In this document: positions 34,027 through 42,895 of the stretch, in pieces
Layout: each line of letters opens with the position of its first letter
Numbering within the stretch: position 1 is the first letter of the stretch
NCBI RefSeq assembly: GCF_000633395.1
Contig: NZ_AYMU01000029.1
Coordinates: forward strand, 44,585-108,584
Length of the DNA stretch: 64,000 bases
Source: Pseudomonas sp. PH1b
GTDB taxonomy: Bacteria > Pseudomonadota > Gammaproteobacteria > Pseudomonadales > Pseudomonadaceae
Direction of reading: 5' to 3'
The notes under the pieces: model-generated
What the model saw: the letters and a program-made list of their open reading frames with translations, nothing else
Told to the model about the DNA's origin: nothing
Databases searched by the model: none
Program-made: the position numbers and the translations under genes

Positions 34027-36081
34027 ATGAAAGTCAGTTCCTGCCTGTTCAATTCCCTTTTGCTCAGTGCCGGCGTCAGCCTGGCCGCTCCGGCGTTGTA
34101 CGCCAGTGAGGCCGACGATGCTGCCAACCCGCCGCCACTGGAATTGGATACCGCCTTCGTCACTGCTACCGGGGGCGCCACTGACCTCAAGGATGCCCCG
34201 GCCAGCGTCAGCGTCATCACCCGCGAGGAAATCGAGCGCCAGCCGGTCTACGACCTCAACACCCTGTTGCGTCGGGTGCCCGGGGTGACCGGTGGTTTCG
34301 GCCCGGTGGGCGAGCAGTCGAAGATCAAGCTGCGGGGGTTGGATGACAAGTACACATTGATCCTGGTGGACGGCAAGCGTGTCGGCAGTTCCGGAGACCT
34401 GAGCTATCGTCGCGACCTGGCGCGCCAGGATTTGAACTGGATCTCGCCGAACATGATCGAGCGCATCGAGATTGTGCGCGGGCCGATGTCTTCGCTCTAC
34501 GGTTCGGACGCCATGGGCGGGGTGATCAATATCATTACCCGCAAGGTGTCGCGGACCTGGAGCGGTTCGGCCAGCACCAACATCACCGTGCCCAAGGACT
34601 CCGATCGTGGCCAGACCACCCAGTACAGCCTCAATGCTTCTGGCCCGCTGACCGATTCCCTGGGGTTGCGCCTGGGGGCCAACGTAACCCGTCGGGCGGC
34701 GGACGAAGTGGAAGCGCGTCGCGACGCCGACGGCGAGTTCATGTACGGCGATGGCGCCGGTGGGGCCAAGGACCAGAGTGTGAACGCCTTGCTCGACTGG
34801 CAGATCAACGAAGCGCAGAGCCTGTCATTCGAGGCGGTGCACGGAGTGGAGCGTTCCTGGTCGTCGAAGAAGACCTTTGGTGACTGGGGCGACACCGTTG
34901 GCGGGGCCTTCGGTCCGAGCCGCCTGACTCGTGACAGCTACATCCTGTCCCATGTTGGGGATTGGGGCTTTGGCACCTCAAAGCTCGACGCTTACCTGAA
35001 CAAGTACCGCAACGACATTGATTGGGGCAAAGCCAATTCCGAGGAGAAAATTGTCGAGGGCAGCCTCAACATGCCGTTCGAGCTGCTGCTGGATCAACGG
35101 GTGACCGTGGGCGGGCAATGGAAGCGTGAAGAACTGACCAACACCGATACTCTGGGCACGGTGCCGGTGGATTATCAGGGGGCGGCGATCAACGGCTCGA
35201 CGTTGAAAGGTGATGTCTCGGCAGCTTTCATCGAGGATGAACTGTTCCTGCTGGACAACCTGTCCCTGACCCTGGGCAACCGCTTCGACCACAGCGACAA
35301 GTACGGCAATCACAACAGCCCACGGGCCTATGTGGTCTACCACCCGCACCCCGACTGGACGGTGCGTGGCGGTGTTTCCAAGGGGTTCCGGGCGCCGAGC
35401 CTGAAGGAGGGCAGTGCGGGTGCGGCGACCGAGTCCGGTGGCCGTGGCTGTGGTTCGTTGCGTCCATTGGGTTATGTCACCGGCAGTTGCTGGATGGCCG
35501 GCAACCCTAACCTGACGCCGGAAACCAGCACCAACAAGGAAGTCGGCGTGTCCTTCGAGCATGACGGTTGGGAAGCGGCGCTGACCTACTTCCACACCGA
35601 CTTCACCGACAAGATCGAGTACGGTCCGCTGGGTCAATATCAGGGTCGCTGGTGGACCATGCTGGAAAACGTCGACAAGGCCCGTACCCGAGGCTGGGAG
35701 GGCACCACCCGGGTGCCGTTTGGCGAGTCCTTGTCCTGGCGCACCAATGCCACCTACATGCTCGAGAGCAAGAACCTGTCCACCGGCGAAGAGTTGATCA
35801 ATGCGCCCAAACTATCGTTGTTCAGTGCCCTGGACTGGCAGGTCAATGACCGCTTGAGCAGTGAGTTGTCGGCGCAGCACGTCGGCAAGCAGCGAGGGAT
35901 CGGCAATGATTTCGTCCAGTCCTACACCACCTACGACCTGACCGCGAACCTGGCGCTGACCCAGTGGCTGACCCTCAACGGCGGGGTGCAGAACCTGCTG
36001 GACAAGGACCTGCGGGACGGATCGACCACCTTCTACGTGCCGGGACGGGCGTTCTTCGCCGGAGCGACCACCTACTTCTGA
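34027..36081 (+). CDS. TonB-dependent outer-membrane receptor, ferric catecholate type (FepA/CirA-like)
   Basis: 684 residues from MKVSSCLFNSLLLSAG; AAGGA stands nine bases upstream. Signal peptide ends near ALYASEADD. A TonB box-like stretch (DTAFVTATGG) precedes the plug (about 55-165: APASVSVITREEIERQP, IKLRGLDDKYTLILVDGKRV, SLYGSDAMGGVINIITRKV). The 22-strand barrel ends in aromatic ATTYF, as required for assembly. A paired-cysteine loop (CGSLRPLGYVTGSC) resembles the extracellular disulphide loop of FepA. The Fur box predicts iron-starvation expression. The actual siderophore cannot be read. Confidence 0.9.
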   Translation: MKVSSCLFNSLLLSAGVSLAAPALYASEADDAANPPPLELDTAFVTATGGATDLKDAPASVSVITREEIERQPVYDLNTLLRRVPGVTGGFGPVGEQSKIKLRGLDDKYTLILVDGKRVGSSGDLSYRRDLARQDLNWISPNMIERIEIVRGPMSSLYGSDAMGGVINIITRKVSRTWSGSASTNITVPKDSDRGQTTQYSLNASGPLTDSLGLRLGANVTRRAADEVEARRDADGEFMYGDGAGGAKDQSVNALLDWQINEAQSLSFEAVHGVERSWSSKKTFGDWGDTVGGAFGPSRLTRDSYILSHVGDWGFGTSKLDAYLNKYRNDIDWGKANSEEKIVEGSLNMPFELLLDQRVTVGGQWKREELTNTDTLGTVPVDYQGAAINGSTLKGDVSAAFIEDELFLLDNLSLTLGNRFDHSDKYGNHNSPRAYVVYHPHPDWTVRGGVSKGFRAPSLKEGSAGAATESGGRGCGSLRPLGYVTGSCWMAGNPNLTPETSTNKEVGVSFEHDGWEAALTYFHTDFTDKIEYGPLGQYQGRWWTMLENVDKARTRGWEGTTRVPFGESLSWRTNATYMLESKNLSTGEELINAPKLSLFSALDWQVNDRLSSELSAQHVGKQRGIGNDFVQSYTTYDLTANLALTQWLTLNGGVQNLLDKDLRDGSTTFYVPGRAFFAGATTYF

Positions 36082-36092
36082 GGTGGGCCAGG

Positions 36093-36116
36093 ACCCCGTT
36101 GCCAGGCAACGGGGTT
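36093..36116 (+). terminator. Terminator-like hairpin after the TonB receptor gene
   Basis: CCCCGTTG-CCAGG-CAACGGGG is a perfect eight-pair stem 12 bases past the stop codon, followed by only two T. A second stem TGCGTCG...CGACGCA (36192-36214) lies nearer the convergent porin gene and may serve it. Confidence 0.6.
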
Positions 36117-36226
36117 GAAGGTGCGACGAATGGAAACTTGAGGCCCCCGCGGGCTGGTTTGCAAGAGCTCCAGAAGGGCCTCCTGTGACAGTGCGTCGTC
36201 TTGCTGGCGACGCAGCGGCGAGGTCG

Positions 36227-37549
36227 CTAGAACACGTATTGCATGCGCATCACCAGGCCCTGCCCGGAGTCGTCACCGACTGCGTTGCTGATGTTGTCGG
36301 TGTTCGCCCTGATGTAGTTGGCGCTGAGTTTCAGGGCTTCGTTGGCGTACCAGTTGACCCCCAGGGTGTGGGTCTTGCCCTCGGCGTCACCCACCTGGCG
36401 CAACGCGCTGCTGGCTACCAGATTGTCGTCCTCGACCTGCATGGCGTCATAGCGATAGAACAGCTCCCAGGCGCCGAGCGTTTTGTTCTGGGGCTTGATC
36501 GTGTCGAACTTGGCGCCATCGAGTTTGTAGATCCGCGGCTCGCCGGTGAGGGTATAGGCCAGTTGGGTGTAATAGCCCGAGGCCTTGAGGTCATTGGCGG
36601 CGCTATCGGCCTTGAGGGTACGCCGCAGGTATTCGGCCTGGATGGAAAACGCCTGGATCGCCCAGGCGCCCTCCAGTCCCCAGACCGAGTCGTCTTTCCA
36701 CAACCCGGACTGGGCAGTGGCTCCGCCGAATACGCCACGGTTACCGTTGCTGCCGGCACTGTTGCCGCCATTGGTCTCGACGCCACGCACGCCCATGCGT
36801 GAGCGGATGCGGGTATCGACGGCGCTGTCCTTGAGATCCCGGTAAGCGTATTGCAGCCCCAGGTGCAGGACGTTACCCGGCGCGTGCCAGGGCGCGAAGA
36901 CCCCACGCAGGTTGTAGCGCTTGACGCTGTCGCCATCGGTGTCGTTGTTGTTCTCGCTGAACACGCTGGCGGACAGATAGGCCAGGTTGCCCACCACGCT
37001 GTTGGCCTGCACGCCCATGCCGCTGTTGTCATTCACCCATTCGGCAGTGTCATAGGAGAGGTTGCGCTCCAGCGCCGTCACCCACTTGGAACTGGTGGCC
37101 TTTTCCAGGCCGAAATCGGTGTAGAAGCGGCCGATCTTCAGGTTCAGCGGATTGAAGCCGGTGTAGGTCACGGCCGCTTCGTCGAAATAGCCGGTGCTGT
37201 CATTGCCGACGTTGCGTGAGAGGTCGTAGTTGATCTGGTATTTCCAGTCTCGGTAGACGGTGCCGCCGAACTCCAGGTAGGCGCGGCGAAAGTAGGCGGC
37301 GTCCGCAGTATCGCCATTGCGCGTGTAGTAGCCATCGAAGCGGCCGTAGTCCGCCTGCAGGCGCCCACCCAGCTTGAAGCTGAAGGCTTGGTCGGTGGTG
37401 GCCACTTCAAGGCCTCCCTTGGTTTTCACGACAATATCCGCCCCGTCGGTGGTGACTGTGCCGGCATGGCTGGTGAGGGGCATGGCCACGCTCAGCAGGC
37501 TGAAAAGCATTGCGCAGCCCTGTGGGGCCCTGGTTGTTCTGACCGACAT
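36227..37549 (-). CDS. OprP/OprO-type outer-membrane porin
   Basis: 440 residues, the length of phosphate/polyphosphate-selective porins OprP and OprO. A signal peptide ends at PLTSHA-GTV. Mature protein begins with GTVTTDGADIVVKTKGGLEVATTDQAFSFKLGGRLQADYGRFDGYY, the family opening. The last residue is phenylalanine (MRMQYVF), as in barrel proteins. The arginine/lysine ladder for phosphate cannot be judged without a structure, and no convincing Pho box was found upstream, so the substrate is left open. Confidence 0.88.
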   Translation of the reverse strand: MSVRTTRAPQGCAMLFSLLSVAMPLTSHAGTVTTDGADIVVKTKGGLEVATTDQAFSFKLGGRLQADYGRFDGYYTRNGDTADAAYFRRAYLEFGGTVYRDWKYQINYDLSRNVGNDSTGYFDEAAVTYTGFNPLNLKIGRFYTDFGLEKATSSKWVTALERNLSYDTAEWVNDNSGMGVQANSVVGNLAYLSASVFSENNNDTDGDSVKRYNLRGVFAPWHAPGNVLHLGLQYAYRDLKDSAVDTRIRSRMGVRGVETNGGNSAGSNGNRGVFGGATAQSGLWKDDSVWGLEGAWAIQAFSIQAEYLRRTLKADSAANDLKASGYYTQLAYTLTGEPRIYKLDGAKFDTIKPQNKTLGAWELFYRYDAMQVEDDNLVASSALRQVGDAEGKTHTLGVNWYANEALKLSANYIRANTDNISNAVGDDSGQGLVMRMQYVF

Positions 37550-37842
37550 ACTGCTCTCCTGTCCGTTTCTCGTTATGTCTTGGGTGGCCGTGCCTGCAGG
37601 TGCGCAGGCCGACTGGGCGGATAGTTGTCAGGGCACATGAAGGTTTTTGTTCATTCGAGTTACGGTTTTATTGCAGCGGCCCGTGAACCCTCTCGGGGCC
37701 TTGGCCGGCCCAGGATTTTCAAGGGGTGCAGCGCTCCAGGCCGGCGCCGGGCAGGGCAGGGGAAATATGTCGGGAACATGAAGGAAAAAAATAACGGCTG
37801 CTGTATCCGGGCTCTTTCAAGGTGAATCTGCAACACCAGACT
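37550..37842. other. Intergenic region upstream of the porin gene
   Basis: The 368-base gap between the divergently ending LysR gene and the porin start holds no convincing gene. A frame at 37625-37825 has no ribosome-binding site or family look. The porin promoter must lie here. Possible PhoB-like half-sites near 37626 are too degenerate to report. Confidence 0.4.
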
Positions 37843-37888
37843 CCTGCTCTCACGCCGTATCAAGAGGCTGATACGGCATGGGAGCAGG
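37843..37888. terminator. Long inverted repeat at the LysR 3' side
   Basis: CCTGCTC and GCCGTATCA on the left pair with TGATACGGC and GAGCAGG on the right (nine-pair core with six-base loop AGAGGC, an internal bulge, then seven pairs). It starts 30 bases beyond the LysR stop on the minus strand. No long T tract, so it is a terminator candidate or another RNA or DNA hairpin. Confidence 0.5.
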
Positions 37889-37917
37889 CATCTTTCGTGG
37901 CAGCAGGCGTGGAGGGC

Positions 37918-38847
37918 TCAGCTGTTTTGGGGGGTAAACCACTCGCTGCGACTGGCAAAGGCGTGTTGAATCAGCGCCACCAGCACCTTGACCTCTGCGC
38001 GCTCGGCGGCTTGGGCATGGGTACTGAGCCAGGCGTACTGCTGCATGCTGGCATCGAACAGCTGCGGCAGAGGAACCAGGGTCTTGTCCAGCTGGGCGAT
38101 GTAATCGGGCAGCAAGCCGATGCAGGCACTGTTCCTGATCAGCTCCAGGGCCAGCTGCGGATCACTGGTCTGTGCCACGCCGTTTGCCCTGCGACGTATC
38201 AGCCGGTTCCAGGGTTCGAGGGCGGGCATGCCCATGTGGCTGCTGACCTGGACCAGCATGTAGTCATCCAGCTGTTCCATGCGTCGGGGCATCGCCGGCT
38301 TGGCGACATAGCGCTTGGCAACATGGGCCGAATAGCGGATTCGGGTCAGGCAGATCGGCTGGGTGGTGGCGAAGCCGGGATCCGGTCGGGGGCTTCCCGG
38401 ATCGGCCAGCCACAGCATGATGTCGGCCTTGGCCGAGGGCACGCCATGCAGGGCAATCAGCTCCAGTCGTGAGGCCGCATTGCGCCGCAGAAAGGCAATC
38501 AGGTCCCTTGCGAGGATGTCTCGCAACAATATGTCCGCCACCGCAATCACCACTCCCTGGCGAGTGCTGTCGGCCTTGGCAGGCAGCAACTCCTCCTGGT
38601 GACTGGCGAGTGCTGCCTGCAATCGCTTGCCCACCAGGGTCAGGCTCAGGCTGTTGTCCTGGTAGAGAAACAGAGGCGTACCGATACGCTGTTCCAGCGC
38701 CAGCAGTTTCTTACGCAGGACCGATGCACTGATGTTCAGGCTGCGAGCCGCTTGTTTGAACGACGCACAACGTGCACTGGCGAGGAAGTATTGAGCAGAA
38801 CGGCTGTCCAGCGACTGGGCATGGATGAGCGGTTGTTCATCTGGCAT
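37918..38847 (-). CDS. LysR-family transcriptional regulator (divergent member)
   Basis: 309 residues. The helix-turn-helix is recognisable but atypical: ASFKQAARSLNISASVLRKKLLALEQRIGTPLFLYQDNSLSLT (about residues 28-70). The usual S-x-S-R of the recognition helix is replaced by ASVLRKKL. The effector domain contains IAVADILLRDILARDLIAFL. It stands alone, with the porin gene 368 bases downstream in the same direction. A perfect hairpin directly precedes its start codon. Target unknown; the porin is only a guess. Confidence 0.8.
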   Translation of the reverse strand: MPDEQPLIHAQSLDSRSAQYFLASARCASFKQAARSLNISASVLRKKLLALEQRIGTPLFLYQDNSLSLTLVGKRLQAALASHQEELLPAKADSTRQGVVIAVADILLRDILARDLIAFLRRNAASRLELIALHGVPSAKADIMLWLADPGSPRPDPGFATTQPICLTRIRYSAHVAKRYVAKPAMPRRMEQLDDYMLVQVSSHMGMPALEPWNRLIRRRANGVAQTSDPQLALELIRNSACIGLLPDYIAQLDKTLVPLPQLFDASMQQYAWLSTHAQAAERAEVKVLVALIQHAFASRSEWFTPQNS

Positions 38848-38870
38848 GCAAAGACCCTAAGCGTCTTTGC
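38848..38870 (-). promoter_or_regulatory. Perfect inverted repeat abutting the LysR start codon
   Basis: GCAAAGAC-N7-GTCTTTGC directly precedes the ATG at 38847 with no gap. The only purine-rich ribosome-binding candidate (TTAGGG) falls in the loop. It could be an autoregulatory operator or a translation-controlling hairpin. Confidence 0.55.
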
Positions 38871-39097
38871 TGTCGCGATGGATCGCGGTGACTTGAGGCC
38901 TCATGTACGCACCCTGAACTGATATTCGGGCACAAGGATACGTAACGCTGCCTTTCACCAGCATCGCAGGCAAATTACTTATCTGTTATGTCGCCTTGAG
39001 TGCCGGCCCGCTTTCAGTCGGGCGCTGCAGCAAAGGCGTGCTTGCTCTTGTCTCGGCGAGATTGGGCGCAGGCTGCCCTTGAAAAACATGTGGCCGT
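38871..39097. other. Intergenic region between LysR and ychF
   Basis: The rest of the 330-base gap. It should hold the promoter of the LysR gene reading leftward. No ORF or RNA is convincing. The ychF terminator lies at its right edge. Confidence 0.4.
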
Positions 39098-39142
39098 GAA
39101 AAACAGAACCCCCGTGCATCCTGATGATGTACGGGGGTTCTG
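39098..39142 (-). terminator. Rho-independent terminator of ychF
   Basis: A perfect 12-pair stem CAGAACCCCCGT/ACGGGGGTTCTG with a 15-base loop, followed on the minus strand by TTTTTC. It begins 36 bases after the ychF stop. Confidence 0.9.
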
Positions 39143-39177
39143 GTGTCCGTTGTGGTTCGGGTCGAACCGACAGCGGG

Positions 39178-40278
39178 TTAGACGTTGAAGCGGAAGTGCA
39201 TCACGTCGCCATCCTTGACGATGTATTCCTTGCCTTCCAGGCGCCATTTACCGGCTTCCTTGGCACCGGCTTCACCCTTGAACTGGATGAAGTCGTCGTA
39301 GGCAATGACTTCGGCGCGAATGAAGCCTTTCTCGAAGTCGGTGTGGATCACCGCAGCAGCCTGTGGCGCGGTGGCGCCGACGCGTACGGTCCAGGCGCGT
39401 ACTTCCTTCACGCCGGCGGTGAAGTAGGTCTGCAGGTTGAGCATTTCGTAACCGGCGCGGATTACCCGGTTCAAGCCAGGCTCTTCCAGGCCCAGGGCCT
39501 CGAGGAACATGTCTTTCTCTTCACCGTCATCGAGCTCGGCGATTTCCGCTTCGATCTTGTTGCACACCGGCACCACGATCGCGCCTTCTTCGTCGGCGAT
39601 GGCCTTGACCACGTCCAGCAGCGGGTTGTTCTCGAAACCGTCTTCAGCGACGTTGGCGATGTACATCACCGGCTTGGTGGTCAGCAGGTGGAAGCCGCGG
39701 ATGATCAGCTTCTCGTCGCTGCTCATGTCCTTCATCAGGCTGCGAGCCGGCTTGCCTTCGGTGAAGTGGGCAATCAGCTGTTCCAGCAGGGCCTTCTGGG
39801 CCACGGCATCCTTGTCACCGCCCTTGGCGTTGCGCGCGACTTTCTGCAGTTGCTTCTCGCAGCTGTCGAGGTCGGCGAAGATCAGCTCCAGGTCGATGAT
39901 CTCGATGTCGCGCTTGGGGTCGACGCTGTTGGACACGTGGATCACGTTGTCGTCTTCGAAGCAGCGGACCACGTGGGCAATGGCATCGGTTTCGCGGATG
40001 TTGGCCAGGAACTTGTTGCCCAGGCCTTCACCTTTCGAGGCACCAGCCACCAGGCCGGCGATGTCGACGAACTCCATGGTGGTGGGCAGCACGCGTTCCG
40101 GCACCACGATCGCCGCCAGGGCGTCCAGGCGTGGATCGGGCATTGGCACGATACCGCTGTTGGGCTCGATGGTGCAGAAGGGGAAGTTCTCGGCCGCGAT
40201 CCCGGACTTGGTCAGGGCGTTGAACAGGGTGGACTTGCCGACGTTAGGCAGGCCGACGATGCCGCAATTGAATCCCAT
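39178..40278 (-). CDS. ychF: Redox-regulated ATPase/GTPase YchF (OLA1 family)
   Basis: 366 residues from MGFNCGIVGLPNVGKSTLFNALTKS; the upstream extension to 40344 is not family-like. P-loop GLPNVGKST (residues 8-16), switch region FCTIEPNSGIVPMPDPRLD, G3 DIAGLVAGASKGEGLGNKFL. The C-terminal TGS-like domain ends with YIVKDGDVMHFRFNV. It is a universally conserved ATP-preferring P-loop protein associated with ribosomes and stress responses. It is 24 bases downstream of pth, the usual pairing. Confidence 0.96.
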   Translation of the reverse strand: MGFNCGIVGLPNVGKSTLFNALTKSGIAAENFPFCTIEPNSGIVPMPDPRLDALAAIVVPERVLPTTMEFVDIAGLVAGASKGEGLGNKFLANIRETDAIAHVVRCFEDDNVIHVSNSVDPKRDIEIIDLELIFADLDSCEKQLQKVARNAKGGDKDAVAQKALLEQLIAHFTEGKPARSLMKDMSSDEKLIIRGFHLLTTKPVMYIANVAEDGFENNPLLDVVKAIADEEGAIVVPVCNKIEAEIAELDDGEEKDMFLEALGLEEPGLNRVIRAGYEMLNLQTYFTAGVKEVRAWTVRVGATAPQAAAVIHTDFEKGFIRAEVIAYDDFIQFKGEAGAKEAGKWRLEGKEYIVKDGDVMHFRFNV

Positions 40279-40301
40279 GGTGTATTCCCCGAGGAGTAGA
40301 G

Positions 40302-40886
40302 TCAGGCCTTCTGGCTGTGCAGGTTTTTCATCGCACGGTTCCATTCCCCGGCGAGGATATCCGGCAGCACGCCGAGGGCAAAATCGATGCTGGCATCGAG
40401 TTTTTCCTGTTCGGCGCGTGGCGCACGACCCAGGACAAAGTTTGAAACCATACTGGCAACACCCGGGTGGCCAATGCCGAGCCGCAGGCGGTGAAAGGTA
40501 TTCTGGTTGCCGAGCTGCGCGATGATGTCCCGCAGTCCGTTGTGCCCGCCATGGCCGCCGCCGGTCTTGAGCTTGGCGACGCCGGGTGGCAGGTCGAGTT
40601 CGTCGTGGGCCACCAGGATCTCTTCCGGCTTGATGCGGAAGAAGCCGGCAAGCGCCGCCACGGCCTGGCCGCTGCGGTTCATGTAGGTGGTGGGAATCAA
40701 CAGACGAATGTCCTGACCCTGGTGACTGAAGCGCCCGGTCAGGCCGAAATATTTGCGATCGGCGACAAGGTTGATCCCTTGTTTCTCGGCGATGCGCTCA
40801 ACAAAAAGGGCCCCTGCGTTATGCCGGGTCTGTTCGTATTCGGTGCCTGGATTACCCAGGCCAACGATCAGTTTGATGGCAGTCAC
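40302..40886 (-). CDS. pth: Peptidyl-tRNA hydrolase
   Basis: 194 residues. It releases tRNA from peptidyl-tRNAs that drop off ribosomes. Visible motifs are IVGLGNPGTEYEQTRHNAGALFVE (with the catalytic His near residue 22) and the GHGGHNGLRDI loop, plus YMNRSGQAVAAL. It sits between rplY and ychF, as in other Pseudomonas. Confidence 0.96.
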   Translation of the reverse strand: MTAIKLIVGLGNPGTEYEQTRHNAGALFVERIAEKQGINLVADRKYFGLTGRFSHQGQDIRLLIPTTYMNRSGQAVAALAGFFRIKPEEILVAHDELDLPPGVAKLKTGGGHGGHNGLRDIIAQLGNQNTFHRLRLGIGHPGVASMVSNFVLGRAPRAEQEKLDASIDFALGVLPDILAGEWNRAMKNLHSQKA

Positions 40887-41054
40887 GATAGGGGCCCTTC
40901 TGTGGAGTGGTGGAAAACATCGCCGCGATCAGGCTGCGGCGAAAGTGGACGACAAAGCTGGGTTACCTTGCGGCAAACCTCGCGTTCTCGCCCGCTTTCT
41001 CGCTACGTTCCAGTCCGCGATGTATTCCGCTCACTCCGGCGTCAGAGTGAATAA

Positions 41055-41657
41055 TTACTCTGCAGCGCCTTCTTCTGCGGCGTCTTGAGCAACACGTGGA
41101 GCGTAGACGTTGGCTACTGCCAGGTCGTTGCCGTGTGCCAGAGCGACGAACTCAACGCCTTTAGGGGCCTTGAGGTTGGACAGGTGAATGACGGTGCCGA
41201 TGTCGGTCTCAGCCATGTCGACTTCGATGAACTCAGGCAGGTCTTTCGGCAGGCAGGATACTTCGATCTCGGTGGTGGCGCGGAAGATCTCGCCGCCTTT
41301 CTTGATCGGTGCTGCTTCGTTGATCAGGTGCACTGGAACCATGGCGGTCAGTTTCTGACCGGCAACCACGCGAACGAAGTCAGCGTGCATCACGTGGCCT
41401 TTGGCCGGGTGACGTTGCAGGGCCTTGATCACGACGTTCTGCTTGGTGCCACCAACGTTCAGTTCGATGATGTGGCTGTAGGCAGCTTCGTTTTCCAGCA
41501 GCTTGGCCACTTCTTTGGCCAGCATGCTGATGGATTCAGGGGCTTTGTCGCCACCGTAAACTACAGCTGGAACCAGGCTCGCGATACGACGCAGGCGGCG
41601 GCTCGCACCTTTCCCCAGGTCGGAACGCACTTCAGCATTCAGAGTAAAATCGTTCAT
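41055..41657 (-). CDS. rplY: 50S ribosomal protein L25/general stress protein Ctc
   Basis: 200 residues from MNDFTLNAEVRSDLGKGASRRLRR, the long CTC-type L25 with a C-terminal beta domain. It binds 5S rRNA in the large subunit. HVMHADFVRV near the middle is the family signature, and the tail is acidic and alanine-rich (AQDAAEEGAAE). The gene is preceded by the prs terminator, so it has its own promoter between 41658 and 41722 or depends on readthrough. pth follows after 168 bases. Confidence 0.95.
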   Translation of the reverse strand: MNDFTLNAEVRSDLGKGASRRLRRIASLVPAVVYGGDKAPESISMLAKEVAKLLENEAAYSHIIELNVGGTKQNVVIKALQRHPAKGHVMHADFVRVVAGQKLTAMVPVHLINEAAPIKKGGEIFRATTEIEVSCLPKDLPEFIEVDMAETDIGTVIHLSNLKAPKGVEFVALAHGNDLAVANVYAPRVAQDAAEEGAAE

Positions 41658-41722
41658 GTTGTATCTCCAAAATAACCACACTCGCCCTAGCGTTTGCGAC
41701 CAGCGCTAAAGGCGATATGGGC

Positions 41723-41764
41723 AAAAAAGCCCCGTCCCAACACAGGTTGGGACGGGGCGCTTTT
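41723..41764 (-). terminator. Rho-independent terminator of prs
   Basis: A 13-pair stem GCCCCGTCCCAAC/GTTGGGACGGGGC with loop ACAG, followed on the minus strand by TTTTTT. It lies 31 bases after the prs stop. Confidence 0.9.
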
Positions 41765-41795
41765 CGTCATCGGGATGTTTTGCCAGGGCTAGCCC

Positions 41796-42737
41796 TTAGC
41801 GGAACATCGCGCTGATCGATTCTTCATTGCTGATGCGGCGAACCGCTTCGGCAACTACCGGTGCGATATCCAGTTGGCGGATACGCGCACAGGCTTGTGC
41901 TGCAGCGGACAGCGGGATGGTGTTGGTCACCACCAGCTCGTCCAGCACGGAATTTTCAATGTTCTCGATCGCCCGACCCGACAGCACTGGGTGTGTGCAG
42001 TAGGCGAAGACCTTGGCTGCACCATGCTCTTTCAGGGCCTTGGCCGCGTGGCACAAAGTGCCGGCGGTATCGACCATGTCGTCGACCAGAATGCAGGTGC
42101 GTCCTTCGACGTCGCCGATGATATGCATCACTTCGGAGTGATTGGCTTTCTCACGACGCTTGTCGATGATCCCCAGATCCACGCCCAGGGACTTGGCCAC
42201 GGCACGTGCACGCACGACGCCGCCAATGTCCGGGGACACGATCATCAGGTTTTCGAAACGCTGGTCTTCGATGTCATCCACCAGAACCGGGGAGCCGTAG
42301 ATGTTATCTACCGGAATATCGAAGAAACCCTGAATCTGGTCAGCATGCAGGTCAACCGTGAGAACACGGTCGATGCCGACTACGGTAAGCATGTCAGCGA
42401 CGACTTTCGCGCTGATAGCCACACGTGCGGAACGCGGACGGCGATCCTGACGGGCATAACCAAAGTAAGGAATAACAGCAGTGATACGAGTCGCTGAGGA
42501 GCGGCGGAAGGCATCAGCCATCACGACGAGTTCCATCAGGTTATCGTTGGTCGGAGCACAAGTCGGCTGAATAATGAAGACGTCTTTACCGCGGACATTT
42601 TCATTGATCTCGGCAGTAATCTCGCCGTCGGAAAATTTTCCAACAGATATGTCACCGAGAGGGATATGCAGCTGACGTACGACACGCCGAGCCAGATCGG
42701 GGTTAGCGTTCCCCGTAAAGACCATCATCTTGGACAC
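41796..42737 (-). CDS. prs: Ribose-phosphate pyrophosphokinase
   Basis: 313 residues from a GTG start giving (M)SKMMVFTGNANPDLARRV; this length and start match the known Pseudomonas enzyme, and the extension to 42827 would run through the tRNA-Gln gene. It makes PRPP from ribose 5-phosphate and ATP for nucleotide, His and Trp synthesis. Seen are RQDRRPRSARVAISAKVVADML, the signature VLTVDLHADQIQGFF and the PRPP loop CILVDDMVDTAGTL. Ends in a strong terminator. Confidence 0.96.
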   Translation of the reverse strand: MSKMMVFTGNANPDLARRVVRQLHIPLGDISVGKFSDGEITAEINENVRGKDVFIIQPTCAPTNDNLMELVVMADAFRRSSATRITAVIPYFGYARQDRRPRSARVAISAKVVADMLTVVGIDRVLTVDLHADQIQGFFDIPVDNIYGSPVLVDDIEDQRFENLMIVSPDIGGVVRARAVAKSLGVDLGIIDKRREKANHSEVMHIIGDVEGRTCILVDDMVDTAGTLCHAAKALKEHGAAKVFAYCTHPVLSGRAIENIENSVLDELVVTNTIPLSAAAQACARIRQLDIAPVVAEAVRRISNEESISAMFR

Positions 42738-42784
42738 GCGCAGTACCTGAAGGCTGAGGGTATACCTGGATGAGTATAGGAAAA

Positions 42785-42859
42785 TGGCAGGGGCGGCTGG
42801 ATTCGAACCAACGCATGGCAGGATCAAAACCTGCTGCCTTACCGCTTGGCGACGCCCCT
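42785..42859 (-). tRNA. tRNA-Gln (anticodon TTG)
   Basis: 75 bases including encoded CCA. Acceptor AGGGGCG pairs with CGCCCCT, D arm is GCCAAGCGGTAAGGC, the anticodon loop is TTTTGAT with TTG, and the T arm has GTTGGTTCGAATCCAGC. It lies between ispE and prs in the same direction and is probably processed from their transcript. Confidence 0.96.
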
Positions 42860-42895
42860 GTATCTGTTGCTTCGAGTACCTGGTACCCGGTTTCT

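Noticed and set aside
37600..37660. PhoB boxes upstream of the OprP/OprO-like porin
   Set aside because: The best pair of seven-base repeats matches only five of seven positions each and has the wrong spacing.
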